Source: Bolinopsis microptera
Taxonomy: Eukaryota; Ctenophora; Tentaculata; Lobata; Bolinopsidae
NCBI RefSeq assembly: GCF_026151205.1
Contig: NC_087073.1
Span: 10,052,411 to 10,116,410 of the forward strand
Length of the DNA: 64,000 nucleotides
Direction of reading: 5' to 3'
In this document: positions 35,602 to 48,083 of the stretch, in pieces
Numbering within the stretch: position 1 is the first letter of the stretch
Layout: the number at the start of each line of letters is the position of its first letter
Notes under the pieces: model-generated
Database searches by the model: none
What the model was told of the DNA's origin: nothing
The model's input: the letters and a program-made list of their open reading frames with translations, nothing else
Translations under genes and position numbers: made by a program

Positions 35602-36741
35602 CCACACGTGTTAAACTTAAAACTACCCAACTAAAGTCAGAATATTTATGTTTACTCACGTGCAGATTCGCACCTCTGATTTGCTAACCGTTTGATAATT
35701 TTAATATAATATGATGCTTGCCCTACTAAACACTTGGTCTGAAGATAGTCATTGTCCAATGTATATAGCTCTAGGCTTAAGGAATCGCTCAATTGAGAGC
35801 TATAATGTGATGTAAAGCATGTGTTTTACAAGATAACTCTACAATACAAGGCAGCAAGGTAATCGTTATTATTAATTTGGGCATGATCGCTTTGTATTGT
35901 TATTTTTACAATTTAACCACGTTTGTGATCACATATTCTTTAAGCTAAGTTGTTATAGATATCAAATAATATTGCAATGATCATCGTAGTAACATAATAT
36001 GTACTGCTGATTTATTAAATCGAGCAATATTTAGATGTTTAAGCTCGATATAAAGATATGGTTGTCACTGTACAGGGTCTTATATTTGTTTCCTGCAACT
36101 TTGTATATTAGGGATACGCTTCTTTTTTGATTTCACCACTGTAGAATCCACCACATGCCAATTTTCAGCTACCCAAACAGTAAGCTTTACATTACAAAAT
36201 CTTTACTGTCAACTGATCTTACTTAACACAAATCATTTGAACTTGGCAAGGCTAGGTGCAGACCAAGCTTCAATATTTGCTGAATCTTGATCTGGGTTGT
36301 CATTTTCAACTTGCTGACAGAATTTGAATCAGTTAAAAACAATATAATATCATAATATGATATTATGACAAATATGATACTCATTGAAACAACGTTTTCA
36401 TTCATGTTTAAAATGTTGGTTTAAAAACAAAAATATTAAAAATTCTGATTCTAGGGTCAACTAAAAATAAAAAATTACATGACGTACAAATATGTTATAA
36501 GTCATTAAAAAAACGTATATGTAAAATATGTAATAGATATTATCAGTATCACCATGTGCATGTGGAGGGTCCAACAAAATTTAAAATAACGATTTCAGTT
36601 ACATACAAAAACAATTTTACGCTAAGTTCTACTTCTAGACGATTGCATACTGGTAGCCAGCTGAACAGTATATTTTGAATCTTAGCAAAGGGTCTTAGGG
36701 TCTTAGGGTCTTTGCCGGAATCTTAATCGATGTCATTGGTG
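35602..36741. other. Spacer between convergent MORF4L1 and SLC22 genes
   Basis: 3' ends of two converging genes, AT-rich. Contains an ATAATATCATAATATGATAT palindrome-like run near 36345-36366. The homology with the second transporter locus begins around 36655. No gene seen. Confidence 0.55.
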
Positions 36742-38361
36742 TTATGTTTTAGAGAGAAAAACTTTTCGTCTGTCTTCCACTTCTTGGGCACTGTTCGGTG
36801 ACTTCTTACCTTTGGTTTCAGGTAGTCTCAGTGAAACCATCCCTGCGGAGATTGAAAGAATTCCGAAGAATACCAGAGTAGCAGACTTATTCCACGTGAA
36901 AAGGAGACTAGCTTGTGGTCCTGCAAAAGAACCTAACCGGGCTGAAATGGAGCACACAGCAGACATCTTCCCACGGTGGTTGGTGGGAGATTGTTCAGCC
37001 ACATAGAGATATGAAGTGCCCCATGCTCCCGATACAAACATGCTACCTATCAAGCACATCAGCTGCTGCATTGTCAACACGTTTTGAGAACCGAAGCTCA
37101 GGGGAATCAGCGCTAGAAGGAAGGATGCCCCACCTATAATGTTGAAGGAAAGCATTGTCATCCTCCGTCCAAAGACGTCCTGACCGAACCAACAGATCAG
37201 AGCAGCTGAAACCTCTGAGATCCCAGAAAATGCGTAGCTCCAGTAGATATTCTTACCAAGCTTGCCCCAGCTGAAATTAAAACCGTAGTAAAGGAAGGCT
37301 AATATTATCCATTGAAACATTTGAATCAGCAGCTGTATTCGGAGTTCGGGGAAGTGAATGAAATCCTTTAAGGTTTCGAGATAAGACGGAGGTGCAGCGG
37401 TGTCTTTCTTTGAGCTTTCCAATTCTATTTCGTCGAGGTCAAGCTTCCTACCAAACAATGTAGCTATTCTTTTCAGGCTATTCATTGCAGCAACTTTGTC
37501 ATCTTTGTTTTCCATCAGATGTCTTGGTGAGTCTGGTACAAAAAACCAGGCAATGACCGAAGCGAGCATGAGTATACCGCCAGCTACTGACAACCATTTC
37601 CAACCTTTAATAAGATATCCAAAAGCGGGAAGAACTGCAGTCCATCCCAGATTGTAGCCTATGGCCACAATGGAGCTGACTAACCCTCTCCATTTCGAAG
37701 ACACATTCTCGAGGATATAAACGTAGAGCCCACTCAAGCCCATGTAAGATCCAATACCCATAATAACTCTTATAGCCATCAAGGTGCCCGTGTTAGGTGC
37801 AGCTGCAGAGATCATCATACAAAGAGAGACTATGAAGTACCCTGCAATGACTGTTGTTCTCCGACCGAATGTGTCGAAAGTGAAGCTTCCTACTAGCAAT
37901 CCAATGAACCCTCCTACGAAGAACAGTGAGCTGAGGAGAGTGCCTTTGTACTCGGTCCCGCAGTATATATTCCAATCAACTGCATATGTGCTCCTCTCAT
38001 CCGACATATCCCAGTTGAAATCTATCTCTACGATCAGGGATTGGCTGTCTTCGAAAATCCCGCAAAGCACATCACTGTTGTAGGGCGATTTATCTGGATT
38101 TGCATCGCTGTACCTTGATACACGGTCTGTGCACAATGTACTTGTCCCAACACATTCCCATCGACTGTAAGGGATATATCCTCCGAAGTTAGGAAAAGAT
38201 ATAGCATAGGCTGTTGACAGATGTGTTGCCATAAGCAGAATGAGAATCACTAATCCTCGCCAAGGGCTTTGGCTCTGTATCTGGTCTAGAACCCCTTCTA
38301 CTGTTGATATTTTGCCTTCTTTAACCATCGAATCTGCTCTTTCCTCGATTACACTTGTCAT
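36742..38361 (-). CDS. SLC22-type organic ion transporter, copy A
   Basis: A single 539-residue coding exon. Twelve membrane spans are expected for this major facilitator branch. TM1 starts near residue 33 (WRGLVILILLMATHL). A large Cys-containing extracellular loop covers residues ~55-130. The MFS signature is GSFTFDTFGRRTTVIAGYF after TM2, and the central loop has PDSPRHLMENKDD. A second FGRRMTML lies in the C half. PETKGK sits near the end. Such carriers move organic cations, anions or carnitine across the plasma membrane; the substrate is not predictable. The ATG follows an acceptor-like TTTAAG by three bases. It is head to head with RANBP3, 620 bp away, so a shared promoter is possible. 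Confidence 0.85.
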   Translation of the reverse strand: MTSVIEERADSMVKEGKISTVEGVLDQIQSQSPWRGLVILILLMATHLSTAYAISFPNFGGYIPYSRWECVGTSTLCTDRVSRYSDANPDKSPYNSDVLCGIFEDSQSLIVEIDFNWDMSDERSTYAVDWNIYCGTEYKGTLLSSLFFVGGFIGLLVGSFTFDTFGRRTTVIAGYFIVSLCMMISAAAPNTGTLMAIRVIMGIGSYMGLSGLYVYILENVSSKWRGLVSSIVAIGYNLGWTAVLPAFGYLIKGWKWLSVAGGILMLASVIAWFFVPDSPRHLMENKDDKVAAMNSLKRIATLFGRKLDLDEIELESSKKDTAAPPSYLETLKDFIHFPELRIQLLIQMFQWIILAFLYYGFNFSWGKLGKNIYWSYAFSGISEVSAALICWFGQDVFGRRMTMLSFNIIGGASFLLALIPLSFGSQNVLTMQQLMCLIGSMFVSGAWGTSYLYVAEQSPTNHRGKMSAVCSISARLGSFAGPQASLLFTWNKSATLVFFGILSISAGMVSLRLPETKGKKSPNSAQEVEDRRKVFLSKT

Positions 38362-38981
38362 TTCCTTAAATTGTTTAAAGGTTAGATATTTGTCCAGCTT
38401 GCATTTCTTATTTTCATAAATGCAATCTTATTAGCATTAACAACTGCAAAGCAAACAAAACCATTCATAAACAGGCAATCATTAATATACGAGGATTAAT
38501 CTATTTGAGATTTAAAAGTTCAGTCCACCTGTATCCTCCTATATATTAGGAAACGGGAATTCAAGGACAAGACCGGTGGAACTAAGAAAGGTTTAGGCTA
38601 GCAGACAGGGAATTTGCCATAGGCACCTCGTAATCGAAAGGAGAATTCAGGTTTGAAGAAGATTAGATGAGTCGTGATAATTGTTGGCCAGACACTGGTC
38701 TAGCTAATTACCACCTACCGTGTCCCGGGAAGTTAATTAAAGGGTAAAATTGAAATATGATATTAGTGTCTATTATACTCATGCACCGGTTAACATGGCC
38801 ATGGTTTTTAACTTTTAAACAATCAGATTAGATGATTGCTGTGCCACCCAATGATGGAAGAAAATTTTAATTCGATTAAAATTTGAGAAATCGTTACTGC
38901 CCTGATTATCCGATTATAATCAGAAGCTTAAACAAACGATTTTAGAATTACAAAATCTAATAAAAAACTTATGTTAGGGTG
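38362..38981. promoter_or_regulatory. Bidirectional intergenic region between SLC22 copy A and RANBP3
   Basis: A 620-bp gap between divergent start codons. No TATA box stands out. Part of it (to ~38530) is homologous to DNA upstream of copy B, including a TACAG|GTGGAC donor-like site at the position of the extra exon found there. Confidence 0.4.
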
Positions 38982-41900
38982 ATGACAGGATCTCTCAAGC
39001 GGCATCCGTCGGAGGACCCAGAAGAAAGTCCTAATGCTAAACGGCGTGATTCTCCTGGGGCCGCAGAACCCCCCACCGCCGCTGCCCCTACAGAAGCATC
39101 CCCTACCACTGAGAAGAAAGTGGAGAGGGTCCCTGAACCCCCTTCATTTTTATCACCGCCTACTAAAATTGGGGGCGTCAGCATCACAGAAAAAGTTGGT
39201 CTATCATCAGACAAGAGTAAAGTTAATGGGAACAGCACTTCCATTCTTAGTAGTGGTTTTTCGTTAGCATCTGGATCATCATTGTTTTCTCCATCTAATG
39301 GTAAGTCGTTTATACACAATATGGTTATTGCTTTGATTTTGTCTGATAAACGACATAAATATGTGTGAAAATTATCGTGCATAGAACGTTGATCTGTTTT
39401 TTTTAAAAACCTGATCCTTAAATGATCTTTCTCCCCAGGTTCGGGCAGTTTTGCGGGCATTAGCAAAGGAACTAATATATTCGCTGCTGCATTGAGTAAT
39501 GCTAGCAGTGGGGGAATATTCGGGTCCTCCTCCTCTTCTAAAAGCAGTGGTTTGTAACTCCTAATTACTCCTAAATACTCCTAAATACTCCTTATATCTG
39601 AAGGATTATGGCACATTGATCGTGTTACCTTTTTGTCTTATTTATTGAGGAGGAATCCTGTGAATATTTTAATTTGGTTAAACTGTCAGGTTTCGTGTTT
39701 GGAGGTAACATGTCAGACAGAGTTATAGCCTCAGCTGTGAAAGAGGGCCCTGTAAAGGAGGGCGAGAAAGCAGCACAGGAGACATTTAAGACACCAGATA
39801 AACCTGAGAACTCAGATGAAAATAAGAAAGAGGAGGAAGAGTCGTCAGCAGAAAGCAGTTCTACAACCTTTGCAACCAGTTCTAAAACATTTACAAGCAG
39901 TTCTAAAGCACCCGTTGAACCGAAGAAAGTCTCTCTTAAGGAACTAGAGGTATTGACCCCAGATCCTTCGCTCTGACATGCCTCGCTCTGGAATGCTCTC
40001 AAAACTTATTATTGGAATTTCTTAATTTTATGTTAGGTCAGCCGGTCAGGGAATATGTTAATCGACTGTCTTTTTACCTCTTATACTTTTACAGGTGACA
40101 TCGGGAGAAGAAGACGAGAAGAGAATAATGCAGACATCCTGTAAACTGTACCAGTTTTGTCCAATAGGAAAGACTTGGATCGACAGAGGGGGTGGCACTT
40201 TGAGACTGAACGAGAAGGAGCAAGACGGGGTCTCTACCAGTAGACTTGTTGTCCGGTCTAAAGCAGTCATGAGGGTAGGTAGTGTTTTATGTGGTCCAAT
40301 TACATACAATTACATACAATTACATACAATTACACACAATTACATACAATTACATACAATTACATACACTTACATATAATTACATACACTTGCATACACT
40401 TGCATACAATTGGGGGGGGTCAACCTCATTTTACCTCATGAGGCCAGCCAAAAAAGGCAAAATTGGGATGAGGTAAAATGAGGTAAAATGAGGTAAATAA
40501 ATCTAGTTTTCTAAGCCTTTTTTTAGAGACAAAAAAGGTTTATTCGAAGTCATTATACTATAATTCGAGGCTGTGCATGGTCTCCCATGATATTTAATGG
40601 TTTATTAGGGGTGATGTGGTCCCTGGGAAGGGGCATTCCCAGTTTAACCTACTTACTCTCCAAACTTGGGGTAAATAAAACTTCGCATTATAATTATTAT
40701 TTATGAAAAGAAAATTGAACATTTCAATTTCCATGATCCATTAGAAATTGTTAATAGCACTTGCTAAGTTTTGTAAAGGAATTAGCAATAACTTTAGTGT
40801 CACTTTGGCAGTTGCCAATTTATGGGGATATTTCCGCATTGCATGACATGGACCATTTAAATAATATCTTAGTTTGATATTGCGATTATCGAGTCACGCT
40901 GAAACAAATTGTGTCTAACTAGACCAAATGTAAACAACAGTTGTGCATGGAACTGGATTGGATATCTACATGAATTTAGTCGAAATTGCATAGTGAAAGG
41001 TCATTTCATAATAAATTGTCTCATATATAAACTCATACTTCATACAATTCTAAGTTCTTATGTACATGTTCAATGTTCATGATTCGCTGTAGAATAAAGG
41101 GCGGTTCACAAAACCACTTTTCGTTCAAATAATTAGATATCACCTCTAATTAGTTGCTCTATAGGATCAGGAACAACCAAACAATTTTTTGTGTCTACGG
41201 TTTCGTATAATACTGACTTGGGCCACGCCCATATTTTTCACCAATTTTTAACAGGTAAAATTATAATCTAAATCGTCAATTTAGTCACGAAGGAGTTTGG
41301 AAGGAGTTCTAAATGTGTGCTCTTCTAATATAAACAGTAGGAAATGGTTAACTTTAGTCGAGGTTTCAGGTCTCTACAATGTCGGGAAGTTCCTGCAGGA
41401 ATTTGCGCATTGCGCTGAAGCGCAAGATTCACTGCGCCAAAAGCGAAGGTCGTAGAGACATGAGACCTTGACTAAAGTTAACCATTTCATACCATTGCTA
41501 TCAGAGTATGCCACTTTCAGAGTCCTGAACACACTCCTACAGCTCTTAATCGTCAATTATATGAATTTTACCTGTTAAAATATATCATCTTTAACTGATA
41601 TCAATTTAGTTTAAAACACTGTTAGTTTTAAAAAAGAACATATTACTTCACACCAAACTAACGCACAATATGATAATATAAAAAAGGAAGGTTTTCCTTG
41701 GATTCCGAATTCAAATTTGATTATATCCTGGCACTGATTATCATTTCTCGATTGTTCTCCATTTTCCAATGCAGTCAGCAAGTTCCAATTTAGGTAGACT
41801 AGGTTTTCGAATCTTCATGTTATGTTCAGAAGCAGGCCAAAAGGGGTTGTTACCAGAGGAATATCTTCTTGGAACAAGGAATTAATGAGGTCTTCATTTA

Positions 41901-44900
41901 TTTCTTCATAACTCGTCACTGACAGTCCGGACAGGATGAGCATTGACGAGATCCACTGATTACTTCATAGCTCGTCATTGATAGGATCAGTATTAAATGA
42001 GGTCGAATGATTACTTCATAGCTCGTCACTAACTGGATCAGCATAACATGACTAACAACTAACGAGGTCCAGTGATCTCTTGCTGATACGTCAAAACAAG
42101 ATCAGTAAATAGCTATAAATATCGAAAAAAATTAGCTTAGAAATTACAGAGTACAAATGCCTTCTTCACGACTAACTCTTTGGCCTCATCTTTTTAAATC
42201 ACTCATTCCCTCTGAAACAAGATAATGCTTAGGACTAGGAGGAACTTAGTTAACTTCTTGTATAATTCGGTAAGAGGAAAATTCCTTAGTAAGCTAACAT
42301 TCTTTTGTAGGATGTTACCACTTATCATATCTGTTATTCAGCATAATCCCACAACTAGACCCTCTTATTCTGGAGTCTTGACAATGACCTCAGCAATATA
42401 CACTATTTTGATGGTCCAGGTCTCCAAGAAAACCTTCCTCTTTATATTCTCATATTGTGTGTTAGTTTGGTGTGAAGTATTATTTTCTTTTTTAAAACTA
42501 ACGTGTTAAACTAAATTGATATCAGTAAAAGATGATATATTTTAACAGGTAAAATTCATATAATTGACGATTAAGAGATATAGGAGTGTGTTCAGGACTC
42601 TGAAAGTGGCATACTCTTATAGCAATGGTATGAAATGGTTAACTTTAGTCAAGGTCTCATGTCTCTACGACCTTCGCTTTTGGCGCTGTGAATCTTGCGC
42701 TTCAAGCGCAATGCGCAAATTCCTGCAGGAACTTCCCGACATTGTAGAGACCTGAGACCTCGACTAAAGTTAACCATTTCCTACTGTTTATATTAGAGGA
42801 GCACACATTTAGAACTCCTTCCATACTTCTTCGTGACTAAATTGACGATTTAGAGAATTTTACCTGTTAAAAATTTTTGCCGAAATCTACCTCATTTTAC
42901 CTCATGAGGCCAGCCAAAAAAGGCAAAATTGGGATGAGGTAAAATGAGGTAAAATGAGGTTGACCCCCCCCCCCCCCCCCACAATTACTGCAATAACATA
43001 CAATTACATACAATTACATAAAATAATACATACCTTACAATAATACTTCATCGGTAAATTTTTTGATGGAACAAACTGTAACTGTCCAAAATGATGGAAG
43101 GTCCAATTAGGAATGGAGACGAGAAGAGGACCAGCCGCAATTTTCATTTTTGGTGTGAGCTCGATTGTACTACACAGCTCGATTGTACTACACATCGATT
43201 TTAACAAAATACAAAAACTGTGGAGATACAACAAGCACAACCAAAATTAACAGCAAGCCTCAGTGCAGTTCTTGAGAATACCCCGGTTAAGGGATTACTA
43301 GATACTGTAATCATACTGCACTGGTAATATACTAGTATTGTCCAAGAATCATCACAGTATATGCTATATCTGCCCTGAAACATTGGTTGTACAGTTCTGT
43401 CATACATGCAAAAGGAGAGTATTATAGGTCAATATACAGTGTAGGTCTATGTTCAGTTTCTGTTTATGCACGGTGTGGATCATATGGTGCGGTCCACTTT
43501 CCATATATACACTACATTGTAGATTGATATAAAGTCGATCAATTATGAATGATTAAGCTATTGCCTATTATATATTATATTGCCGCATGGAGTATGATGA
43601 ACGTTGAAGATAGACAATTGACACAGCTTTTTATGGAGGAAACACGCAAAATAAAAGCAAGGTAAAAACACGCTCCACCGTTAGTATTTAGAGACACCTG
43701 TATAATAATACTGCAAACTAAAAAACAGTTTCGAATAGGAAAGTAAGACTAAACATAGAAAACTTAACTATGCGAATTGTTTATCTCTCGATTACACTTG
43801 ACGAACGCGACGGTCAGCCCACATTCAAAGTTATATAAAACAAAATGCGGGGAGGAAAACCCAATTATATTGCTGGCGTAGTCACGTGATACTATAGTCA
43901 CGAGGTACGCGTCCGAGAGAGCCATTGTTTTCCATCGGTACAGCTAGATAATCTGAACCACATGCATCACAAATAAATAACACCCTAACTCAAACTGAGA
44001 TAAAATAGATAATAACCTCATTAAACACGAACTGTTTGGAACCTGTAATCCTACTCACCAAATATTGCTCACAAATCCTTAAAACTTCATTAATAATTAA
44101 CTTAATATATACCAACCGTAACTTGTATAATTATATTATTTCAAAAATTCACATAATACGATAATCGATATCCTAATTCTACATTATCTGATGTAAATTT
44201 AACACCACCTGCCTTCATATAAAATCATACCCTCCATCATAATTTCTCTCGTACCTTCCATCATCCTTTTAACTTGATCGGTTATCTTAGAACCGCGGTT
44301 CTCTAACGGTAAAACTGCTTACCTTCACGTTTTTTAACAAATGTGGTGTTGGTGAAATTAATTGAAAGCTTCCTCGAATCCTCGCCGTCGCTGTTGTGAT
44401 GTCAAGTCACTTAAATCGGTGAACGATGGTAAACTATTAATTGTAAAATTGTAAAATTTCAGTTATTAGTTTTGCGCTTTGCAGTTTACTACAATTACCA
44501 TGAAGTATGAACAGAGGTTATTGTCTAGTTGTGTGCATTCAACGATATAAATATGTGTGAGCGTTATTATTGTGTAGTAGTGTGTAGAAGTGTGTAGTAG
44601 TGTGACCTTTACTATTTCTCACTTGCCGTCTCCCCCTATAATATTGTTAGTTTCAGAACATGTTATATGATTTATAACTTCTTCATAACCATTTATTCTG
44701 AAAAATAAAATTCATCTCAGGTGATGTTGAACACGAAGATATTTGCTGACATGATAGTAAATCGAGCGAATCTCACGACGATTCGAATCTCTGCTCTGGA
44801 TGAGGGAAGAATGTCCTCATACCTTCTCAAGTGTACGAGGAATGAATGCGACAAGTATGTGAACTTTTCCTTTTAATAGTCAGTTGTGCAATTTGCCAAG

Positions 44901-45715
44901 CAGAAAGAAATGTCATTGAATTCTAACGGGAGCCTCAAGTGGAAATATTCAATTTTTCTAGAATGATGAAGATTATTCTTCCTTCACGACTTTTTTGTCA
45001 GACGGGTGATATTAAAATTAAGACAAACTTGTTTGCACCCAATTTTCGATTGAGGGACCTGCTTAATCAGTTGTATTTTATCTAAACCTTGCGCGAATTA
45101 TTTAATTATGTGAATTACGGAAGAGAATATTTTCGTTATCTTCAAACAGTTAATCACACATTACGCGAGAAAGATTAGTCAGTGAATCAGACATCAGTGA
45201 TCAATGGATCCAACATACCAGAAACGGTCTTTAATTCCCCGGCCGCCTTCATAGCTGAATTCACAGCTTCTTTCGATAATTTGTCTCTAATATTTCTCCT
45301 CCTCAGACTACACACAGCGCTGCTAAAGAAGCGAGAAGACGAACGTCACAAAGTTGGAGAAACTGTATCGAATGATAAGAATGATAAGAAAACTTCGATT
45401 TCTGAGCAATCACAGCCGGAAACGATCGCCGACCTTACCACTGCTGAAACTCAGCCTAAACATAGCAATCCCCAAACTACTTCCAACCCTGCTCAATCAG
45501 AAGAAAAAACTCCCGACCCACAAGTTGTGTCCGACGATAAAAAGTCTGATCAACCGGTGGTGTCAGAGCCAGAGAAAGCTGCCAATGGAGACGAGAATCC
45601 TGCTGCCGAATCAGATAGCAAGAAGACGGTTAACGGAGCCAAATCTCACGGAGAAGATACTTCTGAATCTGAGACACCTCCTAAATGTGATGAACCAGAG
45701 AAAACCGTCAGCTGA
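38982..45715 (+). CDS. RANBP3: Ran-binding protein 3
   Basis: Exons 38982-39300, 39439-39549, 39690-39949, 40095-40274, 44721-44854 and 45307-45715 join in frame to 470 residues (human 567). RanBP3 is a nuclear CRM1 cofactor that binds Ran-GTP and assists export. Seen: a basic NLS-like start (LKRHPSEDPEESPNAKRRDS), FG-type pieces (GGIFG and FVFGGNMSDRV), then a Ran-binding domain. The domain reads CKLYQFCPIGKTWIDRGGG, GTLRLNEKEQ and SRLVVRSKAVM, and continues after a 4.4-kb intron with LNTKIFADM, ISALDEGRMSSYLLK and LHTALLKKRED. The acidic, low-complexity tail follows. The long intron holds the nested transposon block and splits the Ran-binding domain. An acceptor-like GTTAG lies four bases before the ATG. 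Confidence 0.92.
40297..40410. repeat. Ten-bp tandem repeat (ACATACAATT) in a RANBP3 intron
   Basis: About eleven TACATACAAT-type units. The same array resumes at ~42983-43022, so it was the target of the insertion at 40412-42982. The short ACAATT next to both ends may be the target duplication. Confidence 0.8.
40412..42982. mobile_element. Nested transposon block in the RANBP3 intron
   Basis: The outer ends are a G run plus TCAACCTCATTTTACCTCAT, and inverted at the right. Each end is itself a ~75-bp hairpin-like unit (ACCTCATTTTACCTCAT ... ATGAGGTAAAATGAGGT). Inside, from ~41097 to 42868, lies a second copy of the foldback element seen at 29783-31718; its right terminus is missing. No transposase frame is seen. 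Confidence 0.75.
43030..44720. other. Remainder of RANBP3 intron 4
   Basis: AT-rich. It has a TAGTGTGTAG-type repeat near 44575-44602 but no convincing internal gene. Confidence 0.5.
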
Positions 45716-46007
45716 GGAGCTTCCTCCGGGTCACTCCCCGTCATCTAAATTGTTTTTCAACCAATTATATTCTGCTATTATCCCGCATATTACTCACCAC
45801 TCATACTAGCTGCCAATTCATGAATAAGTACTGATATTGATAAGTTGAATTCGAGGTAAAACCTAAGCTCAGATTATGTCCTATTTAATGGTGGTTTACG
45901 TTTATTCAGGAGTTCAACCTCTTTAATTATACATTTGCTGCTGTTTTGATTGAAGAACGCTTTTAAAGACTTTGATTCAATGTTTTGATAAAACGTGGAT
46001 GATGATT

Positions 46008-46249
46008 AATCACTCTTCACTCGACTGTCACGTGACTTTTTTAACACGGTGCAGTGGCCCTGAATGATTATTCGAAACCCTAACCCTCTAATCTGATCCT
46101 AACCCAATACCTAATTGAAGCATATGCTGAAACCCTAACCCTAAGGAGAAATGATACCAACTTCCTTATTATATTATGGTCATATCACGTAATCAAGACA
46201 GTTTTCGCCGATATATAGAAAAATCTCGAAGATCGAGTGTAGAGTGATT
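46008..46249. mobile_element. MITE with AATCACTCTWCACTCGA ends, copy 2
   Basis: Inverted relative to the copy at 17232-17587 and shorter. It contains CACGTGAC and two AACCCTAACCCT stretches. Confidence 0.75.
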
Positions 46250-46979
46250 TAGCACGCTCGATAAAACGTTGTTGTGTACTTCGAGAAACTTAATGTTGTC
46301 CAGTTCAGTCAAATTCCCAAAATTTAAGACTGTTTGATTGCAGTAATGGTATCAAATTAATTGTTTACCCGTAATGACTATGGGTTGTTGTTGACTTATC
46401 AGTCTTTTAATGAGTTTACTAAAATAGAGTTCATGTTTAAACTTAAAACCCTCAAATAGCAGCGGAGTGTTTTAGCTCCTTTTAAATGGACATTTACTAA
46501 TTTTTTGACTTAATATTTTGATCTCGTGTCCAAGTTGTGAGGGCTGTTTTACCAGTTAAATATTTCGACGTAATATTTATTAATAATACATAAAATTCAA
46601 ATACCATGTGACTTTTTAAACAGTTGTTTTAATTAGCACCACTCCGATATTAAGTCGAAATCTTTTTTCTTCGTATCGAACTGAACAGTAGTGCAGCAAG
46701 TGACTTTTATAAATTTGGCACCTCAAACAACAGAAGATTTGGAAATGAACCATCGATTTGGAAATGAACCATCGATTTGGAAATGAACCAACAAATGTTG
46801 CTATTATTCCCCTAATATTTAACTTCATACGACAAGGCGAAATGTGAAAGAACCAATTGATTAATAGGCCGTTTCATTTGTTCAGTACATGGGAAAATTA
46901 AAGTTTCGACTTGATAATTGACACCACCGAACTAAGCACGTGCGCCCATATTCATAGCATGTTGGCAATGTCTATTTTC

Positions 46980-47530
46980 AAAGGTTCGCCGTTGACCTGT
47001 AGAAATTTCATCTTCAAAAACTGAAAATAGGACAGAATCGAGAATGGGACAATATGATTCTTCAATTTTTTTTGGGGACTTCCAGTACCTCAATTTGGTT
47101 TCATACCATCAGCAATTAACTGACTAATTGGTCTCTGGGTAAAACGTCCATCCAATCTGTCAAATTTGTGTTTAGAAATTTTCATATTTGAAAATGGGAC
47201 AGAAATTTTAAAATACGAATTTTCGTTTGGTTAAGCTTTCTGCAGTGAGTTTCCTCTGACCGAAATCAAACTTTCGGCACCTCAATCGTGTCATATGCCG
47301 TCTATAGTTAATTGACTAATTGGCTTCGGGTGAGAAATTCGGTAAAAACTGTATAATATTTCGGTCCTGGAAATTGAATCTTCAAAAACTGAAAATGGGA
47401 CAATATGATTTTCCAATTTTCTTCGGAATTTTGACTTCCAGTACCTCAATCTAGTTTCATACCATCATTATGATTAATGAACTGACTAATTAGTCCCTGG
47501 GCAAAATTTCCATCCTATAATTATCTCATC
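46980..47530. repeat. Degenerate long-period tandem repeat, three units
   Basis: The phrase ACTTCCAGTACCTCAATYTR recurs near 47079 and 47434, with a diverged version near 47270. Each is followed by CATACCATC-like text, then CTGACTAATTGG and TGGG. Spacing is ~165-190 bp. Flanking GAAAATGGGACA phrases repeat too. Confidence 0.7.
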
Positions 47531-48083
47531 TCGATTGAAAATGGGAGAAATTGTATCGGCTTTTTTGCACAATTTTTCGACTTCGTTAATAAGAAATACT
47601 AATAGGCTAAATGATTATATTCTTAAATGCGGGTAATTGACCCACTCGTAAGAGCGAAGAAAGATTACCAAATTGACAATTTTAATTGAAATATAATAAA
47701 TACTAAAAGTAAAACTTACAACTAATATTAATATATACATAACGAGATTCGTCATTCATAATCAGTTAGTATATGATTGATCAACGTCAAAAAATAGTTC
47801 ATTTCTTTTTCGTCCCAGTCTCACTTTAGAAGCAGTTCCTATAACTCCCTGGATTGTTGAGTTATTTGAAGTTTTGTCGACCTTTCGGCCTTTACACTTT
47901 CAGGAACGTACTTCGGCGTGAGTGCTATGTAGAATCAAGAAGTGATGCTCATTTGTTTACTTTTAAGGCGGAGGCTCTGTTCAGCAGGATCAAGAGGTGA
48001 TGCACATCAGCTGAACAGTCTATTTTTAATCTTAGCAAAGGGTCTAAGGGTCTTTGTCGGAATCTTAATCGATGTCATTGGTG

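Larger units (their letters stand above)
45716..48083. other. Spacer between RANBP3 and SLC22 copy B
   Basis: Holds the MITE at 46008-46249, a 22-bp triple repeat at 46736-46793 (GATTTGGAAATGAACCATC) and a degenerate long-period repeat at 46980-47530. No gene seen. Homology to the copy A locus resumes near 48003. Confidence 0.6.

Noticed and set aside
36812-38083. Plus-strand open frames over SLC22 copy A (repeated over copy B at 48154-49425)
   Set aside because: They are antisense shadows of a well-supported transporter frame and are duplicated only because the gene is.
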